From assembly GCF_026212465.1 (NCBI RefSeq), contig NC_080057.1, positions 23,075,647-23,139,646 on the forward strand: a stretch of DNA of 64,000 nt. Direction: 5' to 3'. The notes beneath the pieces were generated by a model that saw only the letters and a list, made by a program, of their open reading frames with translations, was not told the origin of the DNA and did not search any database. The translations under genes and the position numbers were made by a program. Position 1 is the first letter of the stretch. Each line of letters starts with the position of its first letter. The DNA comes from Amaranthus tricolor (lineage: Eukaryota; Streptophyta; Magnoliopsida; Caryophyllales; Amaranthaceae). Below, piece by piece: positions 33,203 to 46,136 of this stretch.

Positions 33203-36200
33203 ATGGCTCGATTTCGAAATGTAAGCCATCAAACCCTAACTCTACTTAATTTGGTTTTATAAATGGTATCACAGTTTATTTCTTCTATTAACGCATTTAT
33301 GTTAATGGGTTTTTGGATTATCAGAGGAAAAGGAGCAAGATAGTTGTTAAGTCGAATTTGAAAAACAAGCAGCTTCCTACTGTTGATCAAGTTACTGGGA
33401 AGAAGATACCCCAAAATTTTGTATTCTCTAGAACAAAGCTTCCTTCTTCTTTACGACAACTTGAAATGGATTTGAGGAAATTGATGCTTCCTTATACTGC
33501 CCTTAAGCTCAAGGTTTCATTCTTTTTGCCTTCCTTTCGTAACTCTTGTTTAATGAGAACTATATGTGAGAGGTCCAACTAGGGCAAGTCTAGGATATTA
33601 GTATTGAGTGCGTCGACTATTCATCTTGCATGTTTGTTGAATCAACTGAGCTACCATTCTTTTGTGAGTATTGCACAATTCAATTTCATAAGGTTTTCAA
33701 TCAAATGACTAGGCATGCCCGGTTCTAGATCCTTGCACGGGTATGTATGAAAATGTTATTTTAGAGTAATTGGATGGAAATGAAAGAATTTAGTGCCATT
33801 AAGCTTTAAAATAGTAAGCTGGCTATGGCAGTTGCTTTTAGAACTCATGGGTTGATTTGTTTGATGATAATTCAATCAAGGCAAATGTTATTACTTATTA
33901 GTTACTTCTTTTACTTTGTTTGATGATTGAGTGCAATTAAACCGTAAAAGTTAATGCTAAAAGAATAAATTTGAAACATCTTGCTTATTTGATGATCATT
34001 TATTAATTAACAAAGCTAATGATGTATCTAGTTCTATGGAGTTTTGAAAATTTTATTTCCACAGGGGCCATAGGTTGTTGAGCTATAGCATCATTCAAGA
34101 TTTTAGAATCTGATAATGGAGTACTTATTGAACTGTCCTTTCCTCGGTGGAGGCAAAGTTTCTTAATTTTTCATTGGTCATTCACTTTCCGGTGCGAGTG
34201 TAAAAGTTACTAGTATGGCTTTCCATTGCTATGGATCTTATCCCTGGGCAAGGGAGCATGTCCATGCTTCTGAATTAAAAAGTATTTGATTTTTGAACTA
34301 CTTTGGTGCCATGTATCACAGTAGTATACTAGTATGTTACGAATTGGGTCGAAGGGTCCAAAGGCATTATTGACTTTTTACTATTAGTAGTCTTTCACTT
34401 TTATTAGGTGGTTTATTCTTAGAGTCTTGTATATTTATAGTTGAGGGTCTTCTATTGTGGGTATGCTTGTATGTTTTGGGTGAATAATTCACATAGGAGT
34501 TTGGGACCACTCGAAAGATCCTCTGTATCTTGTATATTGTAACAGTTTAATAACAAGAATACGGGAAGTATTATTATTCAGTCCATTGATCTTCTGTTTC
34601 TTCATTGTATTCTTCTTTATATTCTATTTGGGTCGTTTCTTTTGGGTAATTCGTACTAAAAACTATTTTTTCGGGAGTCTTCAGACTCCAGTTTCTAATT
34701 ATTTTTCCTGGATTCCAGTTTATGTGATGATGCAATCGTGGGTTCTTATTTATTTATTTAGTTGTTCTGTAATTCAGGAAAAAAAGAGGAACAATATCAA
34801 GGACTTTTTGAATGTTGCTGGACCTATGGGCGTAACTCATTTCCTGATATTGTCTAAAACCCATACTGCGCCATTTTTGAGAGTTGCAAAGATCCCACAG
34901 GGTCCAACTCTTACATTTAAAATCCACAAATACTCATTAGCTGTGGATGTTGCTCAATCTCAGTTGCGGCCTCGATGTCCACAAGATCTTTTCAAAAATT
35001 CTCCATTGGTGAGTCCATATTATCTGATTAGTTTTTTTTTTTTCTCTCTTCTTTGAGATGTTTTGATGTTTATAATCCTAAGACTGGACCGTATAATACT
35101 GTGGCTTCTCTACTTATAGATTAATTGTCTTGTTCTTCTTGACATTTCAGCGTTGGATTTTTTGTGGTAAAAACTTTGCTTTATATATTTTTTATGCTGT
35201 TAAATTTTCAGTAATTTTGTAAGGTATAAGAAAAACATCTCTGCTCCAATAATGTATAAGAAGAAAATTTAGGTCTAATAAGTTCAAACTTTGAACAAAG
35301 GTTAGAATATTCGATAAGGTTGGCAATTTTAATTTACACTTATAGCAACGATGCCAAAGCCTTATTTCCAATAATATGGGGTTGGCTACATGAACCAAAA
35401 CAAATTAACGTAAGAGATCATTGCTAAAAAAGAGTTTACTTTATTTGATCCTATCTAAAACTGATCTATACCTAATCTATACCTAATTATTCCATTCAAT
35501 GATCATCCACGTATATTTTCTTCTTCTCTTCATTTCTATGTATTGTCATATGCTCCCACAAATCCCAATTCTGCATATCATTTTTAACTTATGAAAATTG
35601 TCATCCTTGTGATCTTCTACCTACCTCTTTTCTTCCAAGCACGTTAAAGTTCATTCTTCCACTTTTCTAACTAATGCATTTTTCTATTTTCGCATGACCA
35701 AACCATTCAAAACGGTTTTATCTCATTTTGTAATCAATATCTACGATTGCATCACTCTAAGAAGTAAGACCCTTTATTTTGTCTTCATTTCGGATTTTAT
35801 CATCTATGTTATATCCACTTTTCCATCTTGACTTGCACGTTTCAACTATTCTCGTATTTCTGCAATGATCTCTTTTGAAAGCTCAACCCATATAATGCTG
35901 CTGGTCTAACGGCATTGTGGTAAAATTTCCTCTTATACCTAAGTGAAACACCTTGGTGTAATATTTTGGTCAGAACTCAGAATTTTCATTTAAGCCAAGC
36001 TGAATCCTATGCTTAACAATGTACACATATTACACACTAAAATATAATAATTCTGGTTTAGTAAGTTAGTATCTGGTCCTTTGATGTAATAAGATAAGTT
36101 CAAAGGAGTTAAGCTAAGGGGCTGTGTGTTGAAAAGAACATCATTTTTGTTAGAGTAATTTGTCAGCTTCCTCTTGGATTAAGGCCCTTGTTATTTTTCT

Positions 36201-39200
36201 TTTATGATACGTTATTGATCTTTTTTTCTAACGTTTGATTAATTGTGGCAGCTTGTTTTATCCGGCTTTGGCACTGGAGAGGAACATTTAACTCTGACAA
36301 CTAGAATGTTTCAGCACATGTTCCCTACTATTGATGTTAATACAGTAAGTTATATTTTTGCAACAACAAAGCATGTCATTTTTTGGAATCACCAAGTAAC
36401 TCGGACTATATTATTTTGGACTAATTTGATTCCTAATACTTTACAGGTAAAACTTTGTCTCTGTCAGAGAATAGTATTGATGAATTATAACAAAGAAACT
36501 AAACTTATAGATTTCCGGCATTATTCTATAAGATTACAACCTGTTGGTGTGTCACGGAGGATAAGAAAATTTGTGCAGAATCATCAGGTGCCTGATTTAA
36601 GAAACCTGCAGGATGTGAGTGATTTTGTTACCAGGTAATAATGGTCACATTTTCTCTTTCCCTTCCTTCCTAACGTTTGATTTCTTTCTGCAATTTTGGC
36701 TTAAATATTGGTTACTTCATTCCGTACTCAAGTTTGTAATTCAACTCTATTGCACTCTTCTAGGTTTCTAACCATTGTTACCTGGAAGTTACATTCGGTT
36801 TGGAACGGGGAACGAGAACGGGAACAGGAACACGAAACGCAACCTAGATTGACTCGGGAACGATTGGGTACGAGATATATTATGTATAAAATATATAATT
36901 GAAAAAAAAATTAAATTAAAATGGTTTTTTTTACTTTTAAGAAATTATTTTCAAGTGGAATTTTTTTAGATTTCTAGGTTTCATCTCATTTTTTTTTTAT
37001 CCCTTTTTCTCTTTAATTTGTAAATAAAACCCAAAATATCTTTAAAAAAGTCTTCTACACCAAGACGTCACCTACTCACCTTGAGTGATTTGGGTCGCAT
37101 TTCGTGGTGATTAGGGACTGACGTTCCGGGGTCGCGAAACGTGGCTACATTCCACGTTCCATGTATCTATGTTTCTGACTAATTTAACTGTATTTTTTTT
37201 GGATATCCTATATAGTAAGCACCAACTATGGCAAAAGGCGAGTGATAATAATTCTTAAAGTTTTTTCCACAAAAATAGCACTCAACTCTTGGAAAATTAA
37301 CTACGGTAACATTATGGATGTAAAAATGTTTAATTTCCGTGAAGTTTTGGTAAAAGTCATAAATGCCTCTAATAAATCCCAAATGTTTTCCGCAAAATAG
37401 CACTCAACTCTTGGAAAATTAACTACAATGACATTTCCGTTAAGTTTAATTTCCGTTAAGTTGGGCTTTACATTTGGGATTTATTAGGGGCATTTATGAC
37501 TTCTATCAAAACTTAACGGAAATTAAACGTTTTTACCTTCATAATGTCACTATAGTTCATTTTCCGAGAGTTGAGAGCTATTTTGTGGAAAAAATTTTAA
37601 AATTGCTACCGCTCGCCTTTTGCAATAGTTAGTGCTTACCATATAGAATATCTTTTTTTTTATACTTAGCTGTTAGTAATGACTTGTATTGTTCTATACA
37701 GTACTGAGGACATAGTATGCATTCTGACTCCATAGGCCACTTTTTTTAGATGTTGAAATAAAAATTTAAATTTCTTTTATTAACATTACCTTAGATTAAA
37801 TTCCAACATTTAAATATTTAGACTGATTGAAGAATGAAACCTAAAAAAAGATAAAAGTTTCAGTTGGTTGAGGGGTTATTGTGCTCATGGCTTTGTGATT
37901 GGTTATAGCTTCATGTTCATTGCCAAGAGTTTTGGAACTTGAAGTTTTTTAAACAGCCAATCACTCATCGTCTTCCCCCCCTCTATAAAGAGAGAAAAAT
38001 CATTGTAATATACATACATTCTGCTTTAATATTCATTTCTTCTTCAATATGCTGTGAATTTATATAGGACTGGTTATGGATCTGAAAGTGAAGCTGATGA
38101 AGAAGCTGCAACTGTCAACCTCATGAGTGATCTTGGTAGAGTCAACCATGCATCTACGAAAAGTGCTGTTAAACTTCAAGAGATTGGACCAAGGATGACT
38201 CTTGAACTGATCAAAATTGAGGAGGGACTGTGTACTGGTCAAGTGCTGTTCAGTATCAATGGTAAGTGAATCTTGTTTCTGCTGCAAGTGTCTTGTTTTG
38301 TTCTCATATTTTTTGCCTTTGTAATTTGACCAGTCAATAGAATTGGATAAAAGAAACAATTTTAAGCTGAACATGCCTAGCCCAATATATATGACGATTT
38401 GCTTTTGCAAGAAACCATCTAGATAGAAGTGATCAAGTAGATGGAGAAGAGAATTTTGCGGACTACCACAGAAGATAGATTATCAGTTCATGTAGTTGGC
38501 CCATGATTTTAAGGCTTTAGGCACTGTCGTAATTTGAGAGGAGGCTTTATGAGTAAAGCTCATTGAATCAGAATTAATTTGAGGTTACCTGCTCGAATCA
38601 AGTAAAACTCCTTGATACAGAAATAAATTGAGGTGGTGCTGCAAGTTTCACTAGTGAACGAAGGACAAGGAAATAGCTCGCAGTTGAAACGTAGCTCAGC
38701 ACTGCATGAGCATTTATTGGTGTCGATAAATAGGTGTTTTTAAATTAGAATTACGGGTCTTCTTTTTAATATTTCTATCTGCTTCATAGAGCAAACGCAA
38801 AACCGCGTCGCATCGCATCAACCATGCTGTAACGTTGTAAAACCAAACCGATATTTCCCTCCTTGTTAAGGTGTGCATTTTATAAGGACTTGTTTATTGA
38901 CTTTAGATACAACCATGTTCGTAGAAATGGTAATACTGTTGCTTATATTAGTGAGATGGGACACGGGGTATACATATGAAAAAATATATGAATCCTCTCC
39001 CTCAAGGTCTTATTACCTTGGCTTCTCTTGATTTAATTTAATGAAGATCGGGGTTTTATTCAAAAAAAAGTATCTTACCATTCAATCATATCTGTTTTGG
39101 TCTAAAATAGAAAACAATGGTAAAGTGAGATCTGACGAGAAAAATGAAGAAGACGAAGGATTAGAAGGGGAAAGCGACGAGGACGAGGACGATGGGGAAG

Positions 39201-39214
39201 ACGAGGAAGAATAG
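33203..39214 (+). CDS. PPAN: Peter Pan-like / SSF1 Brix-domain ribosome biogenesis protein
   Basis: Seven coding exons: 33203-33220, 33325-33513, 34778-35008, 36252-36344, 36447-36634, 38068-38261, 39111-39214; 338 residues, near the plant family length (~345). The first exon encodes only MARFRN. A basic N-terminus (RKRSKIVVKSNLKNK) leads into the Brix domain from about residue 28 (IPQNFVFSRTKLPSSLRQLE) through VTHFLILSK, PTLTFKI, FPTIDVNTVKLCLCQRIVLM and FRHYSIRLQPVGVSRRIRK. The tail is very acidic (GESDEDEDDGEDEEE). The yeast and fly relatives act in the nucleolus in assembly of the 60S subunit, binding with Rpf2-type partners. Introns 3 and 5 contain transposon remains. Exon joins were chosen to keep the conserved reading frame. 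Confidence 0.95.
35335..35945 (-). mobile_element. Decayed RTE LINE 3' fragment in Peter Pan intron 3
   Basis: Read on the - strand, the piece near 35935-35885 gives KFYHNAVRPAALYG, a degenerate form of the C-terminal block also seen in the LINE at 30085-32345. Further on, WFGHAK-like and 3' UTR sequence follows, ending with the RTE tail GTAGCCAACCCCATATTATT...AAGGCTTTGGCATCGTTG at about 35390-35340. Many stops; clearly dead. Confidence 0.6.
36780..37160. repeat. GGAAC-rich low-complexity sequence in Peter Pan intron 5
   Basis: Between 36795 and 36865 variants of GGGAACGAGAACGGGAACAG repeat, and around 37120-37160 GTTCC/CGTTCCAT motifs appear in the opposite sense. Probably an old inverted element with simple-repeat content. 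Borders are unclear. Confidence 0.4.
37198..37660. mobile_element. ~460-bp foldback MITE in Peter Pan intron 5
   Basis: The halves are near-perfect reverse complements over about 200 bp each. GGATATCCTATATAGTAAGC begins the left arm and its counterpart GCTTACCATATAGAATATC ends the right. GGCAAAAGGCGAG, AGCACTCAACTCTTGGAAAA and CATAAATGCC occur in the left arm and reversed in the right. AGCACTCAACTCTTGGAAAA also occurs twice in the left half. The T runs on both sides may be a target duplication. There is no coding capacity. Confidence 0.75.
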
Positions 39215-39606
39215 TTTGCTGAAAACAGCCGGAGAGTGAACATTGCCGAGTTGCAGGTTACAAAATTTTTTGTATGTTTACTTGAGTGGAATTAGGAAAT
39301 ACATTTGCTAAACTTGTAGTTACCTTTCTCTGTCTTTCATGTTCACCTTATAGTTTTTATACTTTTTAATTTTGTTCATTTTCAAAATTTCTCCATCAGT
39401 TTAAATTCATTTTTTTCTCACTTTTTTATTTAATATTCTTAAATATCATAAATGATATTTTTGTTTTTACAAGGATGTGTATATATATGACTTTTTAGAT
39501 TCTATCTATGAGAGCCAACTTTGAGGTGTTGCAAATCCATTTGGTCTGTCGTATGTAATTTTTCTTGAGGTAGTGATATCTTAAGAAATAAAAGATAAAA
39601 CATAGA

Positions 39607-39685
39607 GTAATTGTAGCGAATCATATCCGAAATAGAAATGGTGTAATTGTACCGAATCATATCCAAAATAGAAATGGTGTAATAT
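39607..39685. repeat. 36-bp tandem duplication
   Basis: Two adjacent copies (39607-39642 and 39643-39678), differing at two positions, contain GAATCATATCC and AATAGAAATGGT. A partial third copy follows. Located 3' of the Peter Pan-like gene. Confidence 0.8.
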
Positions 39686-40004
39686 ATTAGAACAAAAGAG
39701 TATCAGTGTTAACTTCAAAGTTACCACCATGACCTAATTTCTTTTTGCAATTCTTTTCCAAAGAGAGTATCAAAGTGAAGTAGAATTTCCTTTCAAGGTT
39801 CTTAACAGGAAAGAAGAATCACTGATGTTTTCTTGATAGGAGAGAATCACTCTTTTGTTCTTCGTTAAGGACATATCAGGAACCCTGAAAACAATTCACT
39901 GAACAGCTTACTGCTGAACCTCCTCCTACTCTCCTGGTCCTTAGATTGTTAAAAACTCAGATTAAAAAAACATTAAAAAAACAGTATGCGAGCCTCCATG
40001 GAAT

Positions 40005-40367
40005 TATTACATGGATAATTTAGTCCATTGCACGTACGATTGTAAAAATGTTCAAGCTGATGGTACAGATTACCCGAGAAATCCAATGCAGTAAAAGCGA
40101 ATGCTGTGTTCATTATAATCTCAATTCTTTAAAATCTCTTCTGATGGAACCTCCAAAGTTGCACCAGCGTGTTCTTTACTTGGTTTCATTTCTGCAACAC
40201 ATTATCATACTATGTTAAATACGGCTCACAATGAAATACAATTTTGTAATAGCAAGGAACAATTCTGTGTAAACCAGTTAAAGGATGAAAAGATGGATTC
40301 AAATTCTTGATACTTGGAAAAACTAAATATTACATGGATAATTTAGTCCATTGCACGTACGATTGTA
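40005..40367. repeat. 40-bp direct repeat flanking the last MZM1 exon
   Basis: An identical 40-bp word beginning TATTACATGGATAATTTAGT occurs at 40005-40044 and 40328-40367, 323 bp apart. The final coding exon of the LYR protein gene lies between. Weak similarity continues past the right end of each copy (TTCAAGCTGATGG versus TTCAAAGCTAATAG), which suggests an old local duplication. Confidence 0.8.
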
Positions 40368-42669
40368 TCTCTTCAAAGCTAATAGTTCCGAAGCACACAG
40401 AACCACCTACCACGGTAACACAGAATCTCCACCACGGAGAACAATTCTCTACCAGACGTTTGGACATCACCGTCATCACTATTTTCGTAAAAATTCTGTT
40501 ACTTCTTTTAGATGATCGGATGTTGAAATAACAAGCAGGTTTATCCAGATAGAGCTATACTGTTCTTGAGTTAAGACGATAAGACTATAGAGTAAAATTC
40601 ACTTCTTTTAGATGGAAACAATTGTCCTTGAGCTAAATTGACCAGAGATGAAAATCAGGAGTAAACCTTCAATAGATGTTATGAATAGCCTTCGTATTTC
40701 CTAATTGCACACCCTCTAATGCACTATTGTATTTACATGAGGACGAGGATAAGGTTATGGTTCGGTAAAGCTTCATTGCACATTCTAAGCCAATTGGGAA
40801 TGGGAGGTTTGGCTGAAAACAGAATATACAATAGCACATAGTCAAGATGTAGAAACTTAAAAAAGACACAGGAAGTGTTAGCTTTTGCAATTGATGGTTC
40901 CATCACTTTCAAGTGGTGCCTCAAGTGCTAGAACAATATCACAGAAGCAATGAATTTAGCAATATAACATACAAACCACTTTGTGATGAAGCGGCATAAT
41001 CACATAAATGCTATTTTTATTCACTTCATAAGCTATCTCCCTATAAAGGTGCCTTTCAACTGGTGAAGTAAGACGGGGACAGTTCTTCTGGAAATGAACT
41101 GATCAATTTATCAAAAAACTTGTCCTTTATTCTCTCTAGGTGTAAGAGTGGGAAGAATTCATTCAAGCAGCTACCACCCTTTGTTGTAACTTCTTAGTTC
41201 TAATATAAAGCACAAGAGCAACACACAAGGGATCCTAAACCTGCACTTGAATGAGGTTTCTAAGAGGCATATTAGATAGAGAGGATTTCACTTTTTAAAT
41301 ACTTTATCCATGCAATTTTAGATTTTTATTCTCAGCATGATATCAGTCAGCTCATTCACTAGGTTCTATTAGTTGCTAGATTCGAGACTCATGACCAATA
41401 TAACCACACTAAAAAAAATTCTAGAAAAAACAATAATTATTTATTTCCAAAACATCATAATTTTAACAGAAAGCAGAATGTTAATAAACCTGGCAACATG
41501 AATGCCAGTAAACAATCTGCTGGATAAAGGGCATTCCCAAACTCTAGAACCAAAATTACAATCCCCTCTCCTCTTGTTTGTGTTGTCTATACTCTAGCTC
41601 CTCCAAATTCATAGTTTTAAATTCAGCCTCATTTACTAATGTATATCTTGTTTGATAAAGTTTGAAGCTTTGTTTCAACATTGCTAATAGCTACTTCCTC
41701 TGTCTTCGTGAGTTTGACACATTGAGAGTTGTAAATAGGGACAGAGTGCGTATAACTTCAGTTCAATTGATGTTACTACCTTTAATAGAAACCACTTATC
41801 AAATACAAGAAAACATTCAAGGTTTTTCTAACCCTATTTGCTCCTATATATTAGCTCCTCCCTCACTCATTCCAATGATGATTTAGGTATACATATAGGC
41901 CCCTACACCAATGTAATAATCCTAGGACAAACATAACACGTATCCCTTAAGCCTCCAGCTAAAATGGAAACGCGAATATGGGCATGGATTAGAGTGCTCG
42001 AACGAGCACTCACTTTCGAATGCTACTGGAAGTTGTTGACGCCTTGCCACGATCAAGGCACCCCTTGCACAACTCCTGGCGTCGTTTAAAGCACACCTTA
42101 TACACCTCCTTACCTTGTTCAAGGTGCCCTTCAAGAAGCTCTCTTTTTGCTTCAACCAAGCCTTCAACCAAAGTTCCAAACATCAAATGCACACCCCTCA
42201 TCATCCTCCATAGAGTAGAGCATGCCATGGTGTGAGCATCAAACCATCTCCATACATTGAAAATTTGGGATTTGCTTTAACTGAACCCAATATAGATATT
42301 TATGCAATCAAACAACCCAAAAAGAAAATTTTCAACTAGTTACATAATTCATCAATATTCTCACATTTTCATTCAGACAATTAAACAAACACGTGGTGGG
42401 CAATCTAGTTATATAAGAAAGAAATTACCATAAGAACCACGGTCATTGAGCTTGGCTTGGACGATGTTGGTAGAAATGAACTGAGCAGCTGTGTAAGCAT
42501 CGTCAATAAGCCTTTGAATGTCGGATTCAGAAGCGACGCTTCGATTCTCTTCAAATTTGGTACGAACTTCCATGGCAGAAGCTTTAAGCATCTGGGAATC
42601 TCCTGCAAACGATTTTCGAGTGGCTTTGAGAATCTGTCTATAGGCTTTTAGAACCTCTGTTCTCATCAT
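40121..42669 (-). CDS. MZM1: LYR-motif complex III assembly factor, MZM1/LYRM7-like
   Basis: Two coding exons on the - strand, 42669-42429 and 40191-40121, with a 2.2-kb intron, give 103 residues. The first encodes [17 protein letters not shown], the LYR-like tripeptide (AYR) and its helix, then [20 protein letters not shown] and [18 protein letters not shown]. The second encodes [19 protein letters not shown] and a short end. This matches plant Mzm1/LYRM7, a mitochondrial matrix protein that stabilises the Rieske iron-sulfur protein before its insertion into complex III. The ATG at 42666 is an equally possible start. The upstream extension in the same frame would begin with GTG and was discarded. 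The intron contains a GC-richer relic and the right-hand copy of a 40-bp direct repeat. Confidence 0.88.
42000..42235 (-). other. GC-richer open frame inside the MZM1 intron
   Basis: An open frame of 72 residues runs from ATG at 42228 to 42010, containing [20 protein letters not shown] and [17 protein letters not shown], with a loosely repeated EAK/EQGK helix pattern. Composition differs from the surrounding intron. It may be a piece of a transposon protein; I cannot name it. Confidence 0.3.
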
Positions 42670-44983
42670 TTCTTTCACCTTATCTCTCCTCTCCTCTCCC
42701 TCCGATGATTTTCTTCGTTAATTTCTTGGTTTTGCCGGCGGTTGAATGGGAATAATAAATTAAACCTCTTTTAGATGGGAATTGGGATTATTAGAGATTA
42801 ATTAATATTGAAGATTATTAACGTCTATTTTTAATCCATACCAACATAGAAACTAGGACAATGCACGAACTTGTTAGTACAGAATATAAATAAAAAAAAT
42901 AATTTTAAATAATGATGCACATATATATTATCGTTATAAGATTTACTGGTCGAATACATGACTTTTTTAAATCAAAAAGTTACTAACGTTTATTAAAATT
43001 ATTTATTGAACACATACCTTTACTTTTATTACATTGAACTTATTATATTCTAAGTTAGGTAAATAGAATTATATAATAAATTAAACCATACAAAAATACA
43101 TTACATGATTAAACTTTAAATTTATTTAGGAAAATAAATTCTCACGCAATCAATTATAGTCATATTAAATTAACACATTTGGCAAAATTTTAAGAAGTCG
43201 TCATGTGTTATTTTTCAGTTCTTTTATTAGTATTGATGATTATGATTATTATGATGAAACATGTACATTCAAATAAAATAACAAAGCTCATAATTGTATA
43301 TTTTTTATACAATATTTTTTTAAATACATTAATTAAAATTATAGACATAAATAATTTTTAAAATTTAAAATTTTATTCATTTACAAATTTTTCTCAGGAT
43401 AAGATTACGGACACTCTCACACTTTCAAAATAAAACGTCTCACAACTAGTTTTAATTTAAGATGTTTTGCTTATTTTAACACAGTGACTATATGGGCAAT
43501 ATTTTTTGCTTTTTTTTTGTGATTATTGTTGATGGTGTGTAGTTAAAACCTACTTGAAGCCACTCATTACTCATTTATCACCCCATTACAAAGTAAGGAT
43601 AGACTCTATGAAAGTTCATGTGAATCAAGGCAATGATAGGTAATGAATGAACCTCTTTTAGCTCACTATTGAATAGTTTTTTTCACTTTATATTAAATAA
43701 TTTATCCCTCGTTTTTCACTTGAATAATAATAAGAGTAGGACTTAGGAGAAAATAATTAAATTTTACACAAATAACCATTATTATAAGTCAGAATTAAAA
43801 GTTATAATCCAATAATTTATAATTAAATTATAGATAAATTTGAGTCGAAAATACATAATTTTCCTTTTCAAATAGGTGACTAATAAATGAATCACTAATT
43901 ATCAATTAAATTGAATTAAACATTATGCATTAAATACAATTTTCCTTTTTCTAAAATAATGAGTAGTAGTAGTATGAAGTATGAACATATGTTTTTGGGG
44001 CAAATCACGCAAAATGCCCATATATTTGAAGCGTTACTACTTGCCAATGTGTGGCCTATAGTCTATAGACAGCAAAAAATAGCAATACTTGACTTTCTTT
44101 TTTATTTTATTTTATTTTTAACACTAATAAATACTTGTGTTACCATTGTTTTACTATAAATATTTTTGGTCCGCGATTATAATTTTGTAATTTTTTTTTA
44201 TGAAAATGTTTTTACCGCATTATTAAACTTAAATAAATATATTTTATTTTTATTTTATATTATTCATGCACTTTTAATGTCCTTACAACTTTTTTAATCT
44301 TTCTGCCATTTGAAGATCTAGTAATTTCACGAAAACTAAGAAAGTACTTCTATAATAAGGGGATGTTCGACAAATAAAACATTACTCAGCAATATTTTTT
44401 ATGAAAATTTCTTTTTAAAAAGTTTTTAAGTAAAAGTAAAAAATTATAAAAAATAACTTTTTTCATTGACTTTGACTTTTTTATTAATTTTTTCTCCAAT
44501 AAACACCCAACAGCTAACAATAAAGTTTTACCAAACACCTTCACTTATTAGCTTATATATTCAACCAGCACTTATTAGCCTATATTTTCAACCAGCTAAA
44601 AACTTTGGTTAATAACTCTAACCAACAATTAATTATCAAATAGACCATTCAGGTTGAACATTTTAGTTGGATTGTTCAAAAAAAGTGTTTGAAGTACACA
44701 TGCACTATATCAAAGCACTGTGATGTTTTTAATGAGGAGATAGAAATTGCATTGATGCTCATTGACATACCAAACAAGTTCATGAGAAATCCAAGGCCAT
44801 CCCTCTTTTCTTATCACTTCCAACTCCAATTAATTACTCTCACAAGTCACACTTCCCTTTTTCTTTCTACTAGTACAAACATGAGACACCCTTAGCTTAT
44901 TTCTTTTTATTTCTTTCATAACCAAATAACCCCCTTCTAATTTTCCTCAAAACCCAAAAATAAATCCAAAAAATACAATAAAA
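42670..44983. other. Intergenic DNA between MZM1 and the inhibitor gene
   Basis: The divergent promoters of the two genes should lie here. Much is AT-rich with poly-T. At about 44357-44650, sequence such as CAACAGCTAACAATAAAG and CACTTATTAGCTTATA, repeated with variation, looks like a decayed MITE. No further gene was seen. Confidence 0.5.
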
Positions 44984-45598
44984 ATGATCCAAAACCCAAC
45001 AAAATCATTCACCATATTTTCATTCCTACTTGGCTTCATCATCACAACTGCACAATACCCTACTGTTATGAATGCTGAAAATTATGTTGAAGAAGCATGT
45101 AAAGTAACAAGATACCAAGACTTATGTATCAAATCCTTAGCTTCCTACTCCAATAAGGCCAAAAAGAGCCCACATAAGTGGGCCCGGGTCGGCGTATCCG
45201 TCACAATTTCTGAGGTAAAATATGTGTCAAAATACCTCTATAAAGTCAAAATACGCAATCATGTTAAAGGTAAAAAAGTTAGGACAGCATTAAGTGATTG
45301 TGTAGAGTGTATACAAGATACACTAGATAATCTTTATAAATCACTTAGCGTGTTAAGAAGGTTAAGTTTTGGGGAGTTTAATGATCAAGTTGGGGATGTT
45401 TTGACTTGGTTAAGTGCTGCTTTAACTGATGAGGACACTTGTCTTAATGGGTTTGATGGTGCTAAAATAAGAAATAAGAGTATTGTTAAGGTTTGTAATA
45501 AGGTTCAAAATGTTAGTTATATTACTAGTAATGCTCTTGCTCTTGTTAATAAACTTGCTAGTGCTGGACTTGAAGATTTGGATGCTCGTCATCTTTAG
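44984..45598 (+). CDS. Pectin methylesterase/invertase inhibitor-like protein
   Basis: Single-exon gene of 204 residues. A signal peptide of about 23-30 residues (SFTIFSFLLGFIITTAQ) directs it to the apoplast. The PMEI fold is marked by four conserved cysteines: C39 and C48 in the N-terminal hairpin (EEACKVTRYQDLCIKSLASY) and C106 and C153 in ALSDCVECIQDTLDNLYKSL and WLSAALTDEDTCLNGF. C109 and C171 are extra. The family inhibits pectin methylesterases or acid invertases in the cell wall; which one cannot be told from sequence. The start is the only ATG ahead of the signal peptide, and the leader is A-rich. Length and lack of introns are typical. Confidence 0.92.
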   Translation: MIQNPTKSFTIFSFLLGFIITTAQYPTVMNAENYVEEACKVTRYQDLCIKSLASYSNKAKKSPHKWARVGVSVTISEVKYVSKYLYKVKIRNHVKGKKVRTALSDCVECIQDTLDNLYKSLSVLRRLSFGEFNDQVGDVLTWLSAALTDEDTCLNGFDGAKIRNKSIVKVCNKVQNVSYITSNALALVNKLASAGLEDLDARHL

Positions 45599-46060
45599 AT
45601 CATGTTAAAGAATCTCAACTATCAATTGAAACTTATAATTAAAGTCTCGTGATATCTTATATACTGATTTGGAGTAAAGTATTAATCATTATAGGGTTTG
45701 ATGATGATTAGTCTTATCCTCTATATACTATACTATGCACTTTACTTTTCTATGTACTTGTCGGAGGGTAAGCACATATTCTGTTCCGCTTATAGTTGGC
45801 ATACAAATAAGATGTTTGTTAAAAATCAAAATCAAAAGATGAATATTGTACTTACTTATTTGCAAATATGTGTATTTTTTAACCAATATTGAACTCATGC
45901 TATGATGGATCGTCCAAATATCGTGTCTATTGTCCCTTGTGTCAAGTTATGTTGGGAAAAATGTCGTGTCGTGCCATATTTGATCAACAAAAAATAAAGT
46001 CCATTTACCAGTCTAATAAATGACTTTTAATTTTATTTTCGTGACTTTAAATTACATTGA

Positions 46061-46061
<1 letters not shown>

Positions 46062-46131
<70 letters not shown>
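46062..46131. repeat. (AT)n microsatellite
   Basis: About 35 uninterrupted AT dinucleotides between the inhibitor gene and the degenerate repeat array. Confidence 0.95.

Positions 46132-46136
<5 letters not shown>

Noticed and set aside
42670..42678. Earlier start for the LYR protein (reading MKEMMRT)
   Set aside because: The codon at that position is GTG, not ATG; the ATG at 42669 is the first usable start.
44689..44895. 68-residue open frame ahead of the inhibitor gene
   Set aside because: No domain, low-quality composition, and it overlaps what should be the promoter and leader of the inhibitor gene.
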